From JBBDXI01 sp040902425 (GTDB taxonomy: Bacteria; Planctomycetota; Phycisphaerae; Phycisphaerales; UBA1924), in assembly GCA_040902425.1 (NCBI GenBank), contig JBBDXI010000061.1, positions 54,254 to 118,253 of the forward strand: DNA of 64,000 nucleotides, read 5' to 3'. The translations under genes were made by a program, and so were the position numbers. Below are positions 24,136 through 31,598 of this stretch, one piece after another; positions within the stretch are counted from its first letter, which is position 1, and every line of letters begins with the position of its first letter. Under the pieces are notes generated by a model, which did not search any database, had not been told where the DNA came from, and saw only the letters and a program-made list of their open reading frames with translations.

Positions 24136-26197
24136 GCCGTCGCCGCACGACTTCTTCTGCCCCGCCCGCGACGACCATTTCCTGCGCTACGGGCGACAGC
24201 GCCGGGAACGGGAACTCCCGCCCACCCACGCGAAGCGTCGACCGCCGGTAGTCGATCTCCGAATCCCCGACGAGGCGTGATCCCGGCCCCCCCCGCGCGC
24301 CACCGTGCCTGCCTGCCCCCGCGCCTTCCCGGAGCCACACGATGAGCCCGGGGCACTCGAAGACCACGAACCCGTTGTTGAACGCGTTGCGCTTGTAGGT
24401 CTCGCTGAAGCTGGCGGCGATGACGCAGGGGATGCCCGCGTGCTTGAGGGCGGTGGCGGCCTGCTCGCGGCTGCTGCCGGTGCCGAAGTTCAGGCCGCCG
24501 GCGATCACGTCGCCGGGGCGGAGCTGGGCGCGGAGGGCGGGGTCGTAGTTCTCGAAGATGACCGCGGCCATCTGCTCGGGCGTCATCGCGTCGTTGTACG
24601 TGTGCTTCCCCGCGTAGATGCCGTCGGTGTTCAGGTTGTCGCGGTCGAGGAACCACAGCCGCCCCCGGACCGAGGGGGGGAAGCCGTCGATGATCGATGT
24701 CGGATGTTGGATGTCGGATGTCGGCTGGGTCGCGGGTCGGCGACGAACCGCCGTGCGGGCCGCGACCTGCTCGAACCGCGTCGGCGAGCAGATGTAGCCG
24801 GCGATGGCGCTGGCGGCGACGACCTCGGGCGAACCGAGGTAGACGAGGCCCTCGCGGTCGCCCATCCGGCCCTCGAAGTTCCGGTTGGTAGACGAGATGC
24901 CGACCTCGCCCTTCCTGATCGTTCCGGCGCCGAGGCCGATGCACGTCCCGCACCCGGGGGGGAGGGGCGTGGCACCGGCCGCGAGCAGGGCCTGCCAGTG
25001 GCCGTTGCGCTCGGCCTTCTCCTGGGTCTCGGCGCTGGCGGCCGCGAGGTAGAACTCGACGCCGTCGGCGATCCGCTTCCCGCTCACCACCGCCGCGGCC
25101 GCGGACAGGTCCTCGTAGCGCGCGTTCACGCACGACATCAGCCACGCCTTGTTGATCCGGACCCGCCGTGCCTCGATCTCGGGCAGCGAGACCATCGTCT
25201 TCACGTCGTTGGGACCGGAGACGTGGGGGATCACGGTCGACAGGTCGAGCTCGAGTTCAATGGCGTACCCGGCATCGTCATCGGCTCGGAGAGCCGACCT
25301 ACCCGCGGCATCGTCATCGGCTCGGAGAGCCGACCTACCCGTCCACCATCCCTCGACCTCGGCCCGCGTGTAGGTCCCCAGCGACCCGGGCCGCCGCACG
25401 CCCGGTCGTCGCCCCTTCGCGAAATAATCCGCCCGCGAAAGCAGGTAATCGCGGCACACCTCGTCGAACGGGAACACGCCCGCCAGCGCGCCCCATTCCG
25501 TCGTCATGTTCGCGATGGACATCCGCTGGTCGATGCTGAGGCACCCAACCCCTTCGTTCACAGGCGGGGCGCCTGTGCCACTCTCCGCGGAGACGAACTC
25601 CACCGCGTGGTTCAGCACCTCGTCGTGGTTGAACAGCCCGCACAGCGCGACGATCACATCCTTCCCCACCACCCCCGGCCGCAGCCGCCCCCTCAGCACC
25701 ACCCGCGCTACGGGCGGCACCTGCCACCAGGTCACCCCCGTGGCCCACAGGCTGGCCGCATCCGTGCGCACCACCGGCGTCCCGAGCGCCGCGAGGGCGC
25801 CGTAGAGGTTGGAGTGGGAGTCGGAGCCGACCACCAGGGCGCCGGGGGTGACGTAGCCCTGCTCGACCATGACCTGGTGGGAGATGCCGGTGCCAGCGGG
25901 GTAGAAGTCGATGCCCTGCTCGGCGGCGAACTTCTCGATCTTCGCGTACTTGCCGAGATTCTCAGGAGTCCTGTTCTGGATGTCGTGGTCGATGGCGAAC
26001 ACCGGCTGCCGCGGGTCGTGCACCTTCCCCGCCGCACCCGCCATCTGCTTGAACTTCGGGATCACCGCCCCCGTGTTGTCGTGCGTCATCACGTGGCGCG
26101 GCCGGATGGTCACAAAGTCCCCGCTCCGCACCGCCCGCCCCTCCGGCAGGCCGACGGCAAAGCGGGTAGCAATCTTCTCGACGAGGGTCAGGGCCAT
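24113..26197 (-). CDS. Fused aconitase/isopropylmalate-isomerase-type hydro-lyase carrying repeat insertions
   Basis: A 694-residue protein joining the large and small domains of the aconitase superfamily. The [4Fe-4S] ligands are visible: Cys356 (MSCVNARYED) and Cys416/Cys419 (PPGCGTCIG). The small-domain active-site motif GGLNFGTGSSREQAATAL is at about 577-594. Homoaconitase-like or LeuC-LeuD-like fusion are both possible. Three in-frame repeat-derived segments are unusual: GTGAPPV (about 207-213), a tandem 12-residue GRSALRADDDAA/GRSALRADDDAG (about 287-310), and QPTSDIQHPTSII (about 491-503). The upstream spacer (26218-26351) contains an inverted-repeat element. Whether the enzyme is still active with these insertions is unknown. 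Confidence 0.85.
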   Translation of the reverse strand: MALTLVEKIATRFAVGLPEGRAVRSGDFVTIRPRHVMTHDNTGAVIPKFKQMAGAAGKVHDPRQPVFAIDHDIQNRTPENLGKYAKIEKFAAEQGIDFYPAGTGISHQVMVEQGYVTPGALVVGSDSHSNLYGALAALGTPVVRTDAASLWATGVTWWQVPPVARVVLRGRLRPGVVGKDVIVALCGLFNHDEVLNHAVEFVSAESGTGAPPVNEGVGCLSIDQRMSIANMTTEWGALAGVFPFDEVCRDYLLSRADYFAKGRRPGVRRPGSLGTYTRAEVEGWWTGRSALRADDDAAGRSALRADDDAGYAIELELDLSTVIPHVSGPNDVKTMVSLPEIEARRVRINKAWLMSCVNARYEDLSAAAAVVSGKRIADGVEFYLAAASAETQEKAERNGHWQALLAAGATPLPPGCGTCIGLGAGTIRKGEVGISSTNRNFEGRMGDREGLVYLGSPEVVAASAIAGYICSPTRFEQVAARTAVRRRPATQPTSDIQHPTSIIDGFPPSVRGRLWFLDRDNLNTDGIYAGKHTYNDAMTPEQMAAVIFENYDPALRAQLRPGDVIAGGLNFGTGSSREQAATALKHAGIPCVIAASFSETYKRNAFNNGFVVFECPGLIVWLREGAGAGRHGGARGGPGSRLVGDSEIDYRRSTLRVGGREFPFPALSPVAQEMVVAGGAEEVVRRRLTGAARV
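24696..24723. repeat. Four tandem heptamers (GATGTCG) inside coding sequence
   Basis: Four consecutive 7-base units, GATGTCG, GATGTTG, GATGTCG, GATGTCG. On the minus strand they encode part of PTSDIQHPTSII in the aconitase-type protein. 28 bases is not a multiple of three, so the flanking sequence must compensate the frame; the site lies between the large and small domains. Confidence 0.85.
25271..25341. repeat. Tandem 36-bp repeat with TCGGCTC-GGA-GAGCCGA palindrome
   Basis: Two nearly identical 36-bp units, starting at 25271 and 25307. Each contains a perfect 7-base inverted repeat TCGGCTC/GAGCCGA with GGA loop (25281-25297 and 25317-25333). Being 36 bp, each adds 12 residues (GRSALRADDDA-A/G) to the aconitase-type protein without a frameshift. 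Confidence 0.9.
25559..25577. repeat. Short palindromic repeat CACAGGCG-GGG-CGCCTGTG, inside coding sequence
   Basis: Eight-base perfect arms, loop GGG, followed by CCACT. Same family as the copy at 17625-17643. It encodes part of SGTGAPPVN in the aconitase-type protein. Confidence 0.85.
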
Positions 26198-26217
26198 GCC
26201 TGGATTCTAAGGAAGAA

Positions 26218-26351
26218 GCCACAGATGGCCCAGATCGGCCCAGATGGCGAATCGGGCGATCCGCGTCCATCCGCGTTGATCCGCGGCCACTCCGCCACAT
26301 CGCCCGCCGTCAGCCTGTATCCATCTGGGCCCATCTGGGCTATCTGTGGCC
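26218..26351. repeat. Non-coding inverted-repeat element related to the GxxExxY cassette ends
   Basis: The left arm (26218-26248, starting GCCACAGATGGCCCAGAT) and the reverse complement of the right arm (26321-26351, GGCCACAGATAGCCCAGAT) agree over about 31 bases with three mismatches. The arms use the same CCACAGATG...CAGATGG rhythm as those at 18007/18455. The roughly 70-bp centre has ATCCGCG repeated three times and no gene. It fills the spacer between the aminotransferase and the aconitase-type gene. It looks like a non-autonomous, MITE-like relative of the cassette. Confidence 0.75.
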
Positions 26352-26361
26352 GGTTCTCTCT

Positions 26362-27636
26362 TCAGCGGCGCGCCGCCCGGATCATCCCCGCCAGCCTCTT
26401 CAGGCCTGTCTCCAGCACCCCCCGGGGGGGCCCGAAGGAGAACCGCACGAACCCGGCCAGCGGCGACGGCCCGCCCCGCCTCTTCCCCGGGTTCACGTCG
26501 AAGAACTCCCCCGGCACCGTCAGCACCTTCTGCTTGAACCCCTCCCGCATGAACGCCACCCCATCGTTCAAGGGCGCCGGCAGGCCCGAGATATCCCCGA
26601 AGGCGTAGAACGTCCCCCGCACCCCCCCCGCCGCCGGGAACCGCACGCCCACCTCCGCCAGCGTCTCCACCGTCAGCCGCGCCTTCTCCGCGAAGGCCCG
26701 CCGCACCGCCCCCGTCTCCTGGTCCGCCCGCGCCGGCTTCAGCACCTCCAGCGCCGCCCGCTGGATCGGCCGTCCCGGCCCCCCATCCACGAAGCTCCCC
26801 GCGGCCGCCATCGTCTGGATGATCCGCTTGGGCGCCACCACCCACCCCACCCGCCACCCCGGGTAGCGGAAGCACTTGGTCAGCCCATCCACGATCACCA
26901 CCGGATCGTTCTCGACATCCTCGACAAACGCCGCCGCCGACACCGGCCCCTCCGCCGGCCCGCCGTCCTCCGCGTAGTGGTAGTGCGAGTAGAACTCATC
27001 CATCAGCAGCGTGCAGTTCCGCCGCCGCGCGATCGCCACCCACTCGCGCAGGTCCTCGCCCTCGATCACGACTCCCGTCGGGTTGCACGGGTTGCTGATG
27101 AGCAGCGACCCCAGGCCGTCCCGCTGAACCCGCTTCTCAAGCTCCGCCGGCGCGATCCTGAACCCGTCCTCCGCCCGCAGCTCGATCAGCACCGGCTCCA
27201 CCCGATCGAACGTCGCCAGCAGATCCTCGTACGCCGTGTAGTCCGGGATGAAGTACCCCAGCTTCCCCTTGTCGAGCGCCGCCCCCAGCCGCGTCAGAGC
27301 CAGCCGCCCCCCCGACGCCAGCGCGACATTCTCCGCCGTGTACTGCGACCGCTGCCCGCGCCGGAAAAGCCGGTTGTAGTGGTCCGCCACCGCCTGCCGC
27401 AGCTCGGGCAACCCCTCCACGGGCCCGTACGCGTGGTCGCTCGGCGCCAGCTCGATCCGGCTCAACCGCTCCGGCGCCCCCGACAGCTCGCCCACCTCCG
27501 GCTGCCCCTGCCCAAGGTTGCACCAGTCGGGATCGCCCATCCGGTACCCGACCCTCGCGGCCTCGTTGTTGACGTGGATGACCCCCATGAAGGGGAGATC
27601 GCGAAACGGCGCGGCAGCGGGCGTGGCTGTGGGCAT
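26362..27636 (-). CDS. Class I/II pyridoxal-phosphate aminotransferase
   Basis: A 424-residue fold-type I aminotransferase. The N-terminal part has LGQGQPEVGELS, then SNPCNPTGV and MDEFYSHY; the PLP Lys is in DGLTKCFRYPGWRVGW, and a C-terminal FVRFSFG motif binds the substrate carboxylate. Amino-acid specificity is not evident. Start 27636 has AAGGAAA. It lies downstream of a TIGR01777 epimerase-like gene and upstream of the aconitase-type gene on the same strand. Taken with that gene and the dehydrogenase, a role in a branched-chain or lysine-type pathway is possible but unproven. Confidence 0.9.
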   Translation of the reverse strand: MPTATPAAAPFRDLPFMGVIHVNNEAARVGYRMGDPDWCNLGQGQPEVGELSGAPERLSRIELAPSDHAYGPVEGLPELRQAVADHYNRLFRRGQRSQYTAENVALASGGRLALTRLGAALDKGKLGYFIPDYTAYEDLLATFDRVEPVLIELRAEDGFRIAPAELEKRVQRDGLGSLLISNPCNPTGVVIEGEDLREWVAIARRRNCTLLMDEFYSHYHYAEDGGPAEGPVSAAAFVEDVENDPVVIVDGLTKCFRYPGWRVGWVVAPKRIIQTMAAAGSFVDGGPGRPIQRAALEVLKPARADQETGAVRRAFAEKARLTVETLAEVGVRFPAAGGVRGTFYAFGDISGLPAPLNDGVAFMREGFKQKVLTVPGEFFDVNPGKRRGGPSPLAGFVRFSFGPPRGVLETGLKRLAGMIRAARR

Positions 27637-27680
27637 GAGAGTTTCCTTGAGGGCCGGATCGTACCGCGGCCGACGCCCCG

Positions 27681-28643
27681 TCAGGCGCGACGGGCAGCCC
27701 GCCACCGCTGGCACAGGTCCGCCGCCGCCCCCGCCCACTCCGGGTACTGAAACCGGAACCCGCCCGCCATCAGAACCCCCGGCGCCACGCGCCGGCTCTT
27801 CAGGATCAGTTCCGTCTCCGTCCGCATGAACAGCGCCCCCACCTCCAGCATCCACCGCGTCGCCGGCAAGCCGATGCGCACCCCCGCCGCGCGGCGCAGC
27901 GCCGCCATGAACTCCCGGTTCGGCAGCGGGCTGGGCGAGCAGATGTTCACCGGCCCCGCCAGGTCCTCGCGCTGGATCAGCCAGTCCACCGCCCGGATGA
28001 AGTCCCGCTCGTGCACCCACGAGATGTACTGCCGCCCGTTCCCCGCCGCGCCCCCAAGCCCGCGCCCCACCAGCCCCATCAGCGTGTCGAAGATCCCGCC
28101 CCGGTCCGGGCTCATCGTCATCGCCGACCGCATCAGCACCCTCCGGGTCCGCGGCGTCTCCGCTTCCTCGCACGCCCGCTCCCACGCCGTCGCCACGTCG
28201 ATGCTGAACCTCCACGTGTCAGGCGCCCCCGCCTCGCCCGGGCCGCCGCCGATCACCCCCGTCGCCTCGTCGTTCGCCGCGTCGAACCGGTGCGCATAGA
28301 TCGTCGCCGTCGAGGCCTGCAGCCACACGCGCGGCGGGCGCGCCGCCTCCGCGATCGCCCGCCCGACCGCGCGGGTCGAGTCCACCCGCGAATCCATGAT
28401 CTCCCGCCGGTTCCGCCCGTGGTACCGGCAGTTGACCGACCGCCCGGCAAGGTTGATGACGACATCCGCCCCGTCGATCGCCGCGGCCCACGCCCCAAGC
28501 GTCCGTCCGTCCCACTCGAGGGCCTTCCACGGCGCCCCGCCCGCCCGCCGCGACAGCACCACCACATCGTCGCCGCGCGAGTGAAACTCCCTCGCCAGCA
28601 CGGTTCCCACCTGCCCCGACCCGCCCGGGATCACCACGCGCAT
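27681..28643 (-). CDS. TIGR01777-type NAD-dependent epimerase/dehydratase-like protein
   Basis: A 320-residue Rossmann-fold protein of the YfcH/SulA-like TIGR01777 family. It shows the glycine motif IPGGSGQVGT and the family stretches VVINLAGRSVN, LQASTATIYAH and ISWVHERDFIRA, plus PVNICSPSPLPN. Members are usually single-domain of about 300 residues; function is unknown (possibly cell-division related in E. coli). There is no SRPBCC fusion here. Start 28643 is an ATG. Confidence 0.85.
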   Translation of the reverse strand: MRVVIPGGSGQVGTVLAREFHSRGDDVVVLSRRAGGAPWKALEWDGRTLGAWAAAIDGADVVINLAGRSVNCRYHGRNRREIMDSRVDSTRAVGRAIAEAARPPRVWLQASTATIYAHRFDAANDEATGVIGGGPGEAGAPDTWRFSIDVATAWERACEEAETPRTRRVLMRSAMTMSPDRGGIFDTLMGLVGRGLGGAAGNGRQYISWVHERDFIRAVDWLIQREDLAGPVNICSPSPLPNREFMAALRRAAGVRIGLPATRWMLEVGALFMRTETELILKSRRVAPGVLMAGGFRFQYPEWAGAAADLCQRWRAARRA

Positions 28644-28668
28644 GCCGCGATCCTACAGCCGCGGCGCA

Positions 28669-29262
28669 TCACCCGCCCGGCGTGTCGAGCAGGTGCTGCA
28701 GCCTCGCCGCGAGCGCAGGGAGAAGACGGCTCGTCCACGACTGATCGACAAGCCCGATCTCGATCAAGTCGCGCAGGTGAGTCCGGTCCTTGTCGCGGAA
28801 CGCGGTGAGCTTCATCCGCACCAGCGCCTCAAGCGACGCAACCCGCACCGCATCCATGTCCACGGATTCCGCCACATCCGGGTGCGGCTCCGGTTGATCG
28901 GGCTTGACCCGTTCCCGCGCATAGAGGATGTGGAGCGCCTCGCGCGGGCTGGCGCCGGGCCTGTCCAGGAACATGTCGAGGCTGGCCGCGTGGCGGTACA
29001 CGAACCCGGCGCCCTCGAGCGCCGCTCTGGCCGCGCCGAAATCGCCGCGCCGGATCAGGATGTCCACATCCAGGGTCGTTCGAATGCCCCCCGGATCGAC
29101 CGTCTTGACCCACGCGGCCACGGCGTTGCCGCCGACGATCGCGTACGGGACCCCGTGGGCCTCGAGCGCACGCGATGCACGGAGAAGTCGCTGGCGGACC
29201 TGCTCCACGGCATCCACCATCCTTTGCAGCACGCCGACGGTGTTCGGGGTCTTCGAGGCCAC
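28669..29262 (-). CDS. Nucleotidyltransferase-fold protein (AbiEii/MNT-like)
   Basis: A 197-residue protein with a nucleotidyltransferase-like N-terminus: VPYAIVGGNAVAAW, TLDVDILI (the D-x-D metal pair) and a helical C-terminal part. It resembles the AbiEii/AbiGii toxin and minimal NTase families, but neither a paired HEPN antitoxin nor an abortive-infection partner is next to it. Start GTG 29262 is used; ATG 29220 is an alternative. Function is unassigned. Confidence 0.6.
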   Translation of the reverse strand: MASKTPNTVGVLQRMVDAVEQVRQRLLRASRALEAHGVPYAIVGGNAVAAWVKTVDPGGIRTTLDVDILIRRGDFGAARAALEGAGFVYRHAASLDMFLDRPGASPREALHILYARERVKPDQPEPHPDVAESVDMDAVRVASLEALVRMKLTAFRDKDRTHLRDLIEIGLVDQSWTSRLLPALAARLQHLLDTPGG

Positions 29263-29281
29263 GATCCAATCGTAGGATCGG

Positions 29282-29878
29282 CTACCGCGCCGCCTTCCCC
29301 AGCACCTTCGCGATATCGAAATCGATGAAGTCGGCGTGGTGGAAGATCCAGCTCTCGATCGTCCGCTCCACCTTGTCCCCCTCGTGGCTGTGGGTCGCCA
29401 CGATGTGCATCACCTCAGGCGGGATGCCGTGCTTGTAGCACAGCGCCACCCCGCTGAAGGGGTGGCGCAGGAGGTCCCCGAAACGCCCTTTCACCGGCAC
29501 CGTCGGGCCGCCGGCGTCGCCCGCCTTCTTGTCGAACTCCAGCAGCTTGCCGACGTCGGCCAGGAGCGACCCCGCGATCAGGTGGTCGAGGTTGACCGGG
29601 ATGCGGTCCCCGAAGACCTCCTTCAAAACCCCCGCGATCGCGACGCACTGCTTGCAGCACGAGTTCAGGTGCTCGATGAACCGCAGGTCGATCTTCCCCG
29701 CCAGCAGGGTGAAGGGGATCGCCCGCAGCTCGCCGAACGTCCACCCCTTCCCCCCGCACCCCGTCGCGAGCGCCTCGTTCCACACCGCGGCCACCTTCTC
29801 CCGCAGCCCGGCGTCCCGGATATCCATCAGGTTCGGGAACAGGCAGGCGATGTCGGTGGTCGAGTAGGTCGGGGGCAT
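29282..29878 (-). CDS. HD-domain-like protein
   Basis: A 198-residue protein resembling a HD-type phosphohydrolase. Candidate metal-ligand motifs are FIEHLNSCCKQC, AGSLLADVGKLLE, LRHPFSGVALCYKHG and HIVATHSHEGD, giving several His/Asp in the expected order. The classical HD doublet is not in the usual place, so activity is uncertain. Substrate unknown. Start 29878 is an ATG. Confidence 0.6.
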   Translation of the reverse strand: MPPTYSTTDIACLFPNLMDIRDAGLREKVAAVWNEALATGCGGKGWTFGELRAIPFTLLAGKIDLRFIEHLNSCCKQCVAIAGVLKEVFGDRIPVNLDHLIAGSLLADVGKLLEFDKKAGDAGGPTVPVKGRFGDLLRHPFSGVALCYKHGIPPEVMHIVATHSHEGDKVERTIESWIFHHADFIDFDIAKVLGKAAR

Positions 29879-29931
29879 GCCTGAGAATACCGCGCCGAAT
29901 CCGGCGCCGCGGCGTCTGGTAGCATGCCCGC

Positions 29932-30237
29932 ATGGAGCGCGCTCCAGAGGCCGATCCCTTCCGCCCGCCGAAGGCCAGCTGCCGCGTGTTCTGCATGCAC
30001 TGTCAGGAGAAGTACGACAGCTACCGAATCGAATGGCGCGAGTTTCAGTCGAAGGACGGCACGCGCGAGGGCTTCTGGTGCTGCCCGACCCCGGGATGCG
30101 GCGGCAAAGGCTTCCTCTTCGACATCTACCCTACCGATCCCAACTGGGAGGACGAGGAGAACCGCGGCATGAGCGGCGGGTGGTACGACGACGACGGCAA
30201 TCCGGCCGCGGCGCCCTTCGCGGACATCCCTTGGTGA
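29932..30237 (+). CDS. Small zinc-ribbon-like protein
   Basis: A 101-residue protein of unknown function with CMHC and CCPTPGCGGKG, likely a Zn ribbon, followed by an acidic Asp/Glu/Pro-rich tail (DPNWEDEENRGMSGGW). It is the first gene on the plus strand after the HD-domain gene, separated by about 50 bases. Confidence 0.55.
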   Translation: MERAPEADPFRPPKASCRVFCMHCQEKYDSYRIEWREFQSKDGTREGFWCCPTPGCGGKGFLFDIYPTDPNWEDEENRGMSGGWYDDDGNPAAAPFADIPW

Positions 30238-30283
30238 AGCCCTCGCGGGTGCTGGGCCGCCCCTGCGGGACCGCCCCGCCTCC

Positions 30284-30727
30284 TCACATCCCGCACCCGT
30301 AGAAGAACTTCCCCTCCGTGATCTTCCCGTTCTTCACGGTGTACAACGCAGTCTCGCTCATGTTCATCCGCTGCCCCGCCATCGGCCCCTCGTTGAACGT
30401 CGAGTCGAGGCTCATCTGGCACACGAACTGGTCTCCGTTCACGATCGGCTGACCGACGGAGCGCCCGTGGACCGTGATGGATTTCGCGAACCCCTCCGCC
30501 ATCTTCAGCAGGTTCGCCTTCCCCTCCATGACCCGCTGGCACCCCGGCCCCTCCATCGCCTCGACGTGCCGCGCGTTGTCCGCGTACAGCTCGCGCATTG
30601 CCTCCTCGTTCTTCCCGGCGCTGCACAGCTCGACCAGGCGCTTCGCGACCTTCTGCGTCGCCTGGTGCTCGGGCGAGGGGGGCGGGGGGGTGAACGACGG
30701 CTTGCTCGGTGCGGTGGTGGTGCTCAT
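30284..30727 (-). CDS. SnoaL/NTF2-like protein
   Basis: A 147-residue protein with a predicted cone-shaped NTF2-like fold: EEAMRELYADNARHVEAMEG at about 40-60, then a beta-rich end (MSETALYTVKNGKITEGKFF). The N-terminal 25 residues are Pro/Ser/Thr-rich. Ligand or enzymatic role is unknown. Start 30727 is an ATG after a GGGGGC run. Confidence 0.75.
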   Translation of the reverse strand: MSTTTAPSKPSFTPPPPSPEHQATQKVAKRLVELCSAGKNEEAMRELYADNARHVEAMEGPGCQRVMEGKANLLKMAEGFAKSITVHGRSVGQPIVNGDQFVCQMSLDSTFNEGPMAGQRMNMSETALYTVKNGKITEGKFFYGCGM

Positions 30728-30866
30728 GCCCCCAGCGTAGCCCGCCGACACCGGGCCGCAAGTGAAATGAACCGTGACAGGGCTTCGTGGCCTGTTCGCC
30801 GCCAGCCGTGCCCGCCACCCCGAGCCGGCCGCGCCGTCCTCTGGCCTCCGCTTCTACAGTTGCCCC

Positions 30867-31361
30867 ATGCCGACCATCACTCAGAAAATCACCCCCTTCC
30901 TCTGGTTCAACGGCAACGCCGAGGAAGCTGTCGCCTTCTACACCTCCGTCTTCCCCAACTCGCGCACCCTCGAGGTCTCCCGCTACAGCGACGCAGGCAA
31001 AGAGCAGCACGGCCAACCCCCGGGCTCCGTCATGACCATCGGCTTCGAGCTCTGCGGCCAGCGCTTCACCGCCCTCAACGGCGGCCCGGGGTTCCCCTTC
31101 ACCCAGGCCGTCTCCTTCGTCGTCCACTGCGACACGCAGACCGAGATCGACACCTACTGGGAGAAGCTCACCGCGAGCGGCGGCAAGCCCATCGTCTGCG
31201 GCTGGCTCCAGGACCGCTTCGGCCTCTCCTGGCAGATCGTCCCTGCCGTCATCTGGGACCTGATCAAGGACCCGGCCACATCCGGCCGCGTGATGCAGGC
31301 CGTCATGGGCATGGTCAAGCTCGACGTCGCCGCCCTCAAGGCCGCGGCCGAGGGGCGCTAG
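30867..31361 (+). CDS. VOC-family (PhnB-like) protein
   Basis: A 164-residue protein of the glyoxalase/PhnB group: ITPFLWFNGNAEEAVAFYTSVF at the N-terminus and FGLSWQIVP near residue 120 are typical. Conserved motifs include GFELCGQRFTALNGGP. Usually a single beta-alpha-beta-beta-beta module; here the family's second module is truncated into a short C-terminal helix. Substrate unknown. Followed after three bases by a small co-directional gene. Confidence 0.87.
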   Translation: MPTITQKITPFLWFNGNAEEAVAFYTSVFPNSRTLEVSRYSDAGKEQHGQPPGSVMTIGFELCGQRFTALNGGPGFPFTQAVSFVVHCDTQTEIDTYWEKLTASGGKPIVCGWLQDRFGLSWQIVPAVIWDLIKDPATSGRVMQAVMGMVKLDVAALKAAAEGR

Positions 31362-31364
31362 ACC

Positions 31365-31580
31365 ATGCTCCAGTTGAGCAGAAAATGGGGGCCGATCCTG
31401 GCGTCCCAGCCCGAGACGGGCATGGGATACCAAGTCACACGGGTTACGCTGACCGATGGCAGGCGTTACGACGACGTGGTCGTCGTCGGCGGGACCATCA
31501 CGGAAGTTGCCGGTCGCAAGGAAGTGCCGTTTTCGGAAGATCAGATCACAACAATCGAGGTGACGCGCGGGCCCCGGTGA
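31365..31580 (+). CDS. Small hypothetical protein
   Basis: A 71-residue protein starting three bases after the PhnB-like stop, so probably co-transcribed with it. It has a beta-rich pattern (RVTLTDGRRYDDVVVVGGTITEV) like small ribosome-associated/PRC-type or SH3-like domains, but no family can be named. Confidence 0.55.
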   Translation: MLQLSRKWGPILASQPETGMGYQVTRVTLTDGRRYDDVVVVGGTITEVAGRKEVPFSEDQITTIEVTRGPR

Positions 31581-31598
31581 CGATCGGCGGCGGAGAGA

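Noticed and set aside
28669..29878. A toxin-antitoxin or abortive-infection pair (nucleotidyltransferase-like plus HD-like genes)
   Set aside because: The pair is not overlapping, has no HEPN or matching antitoxin features, and the HD motif is imperfect; evidence is too weak.
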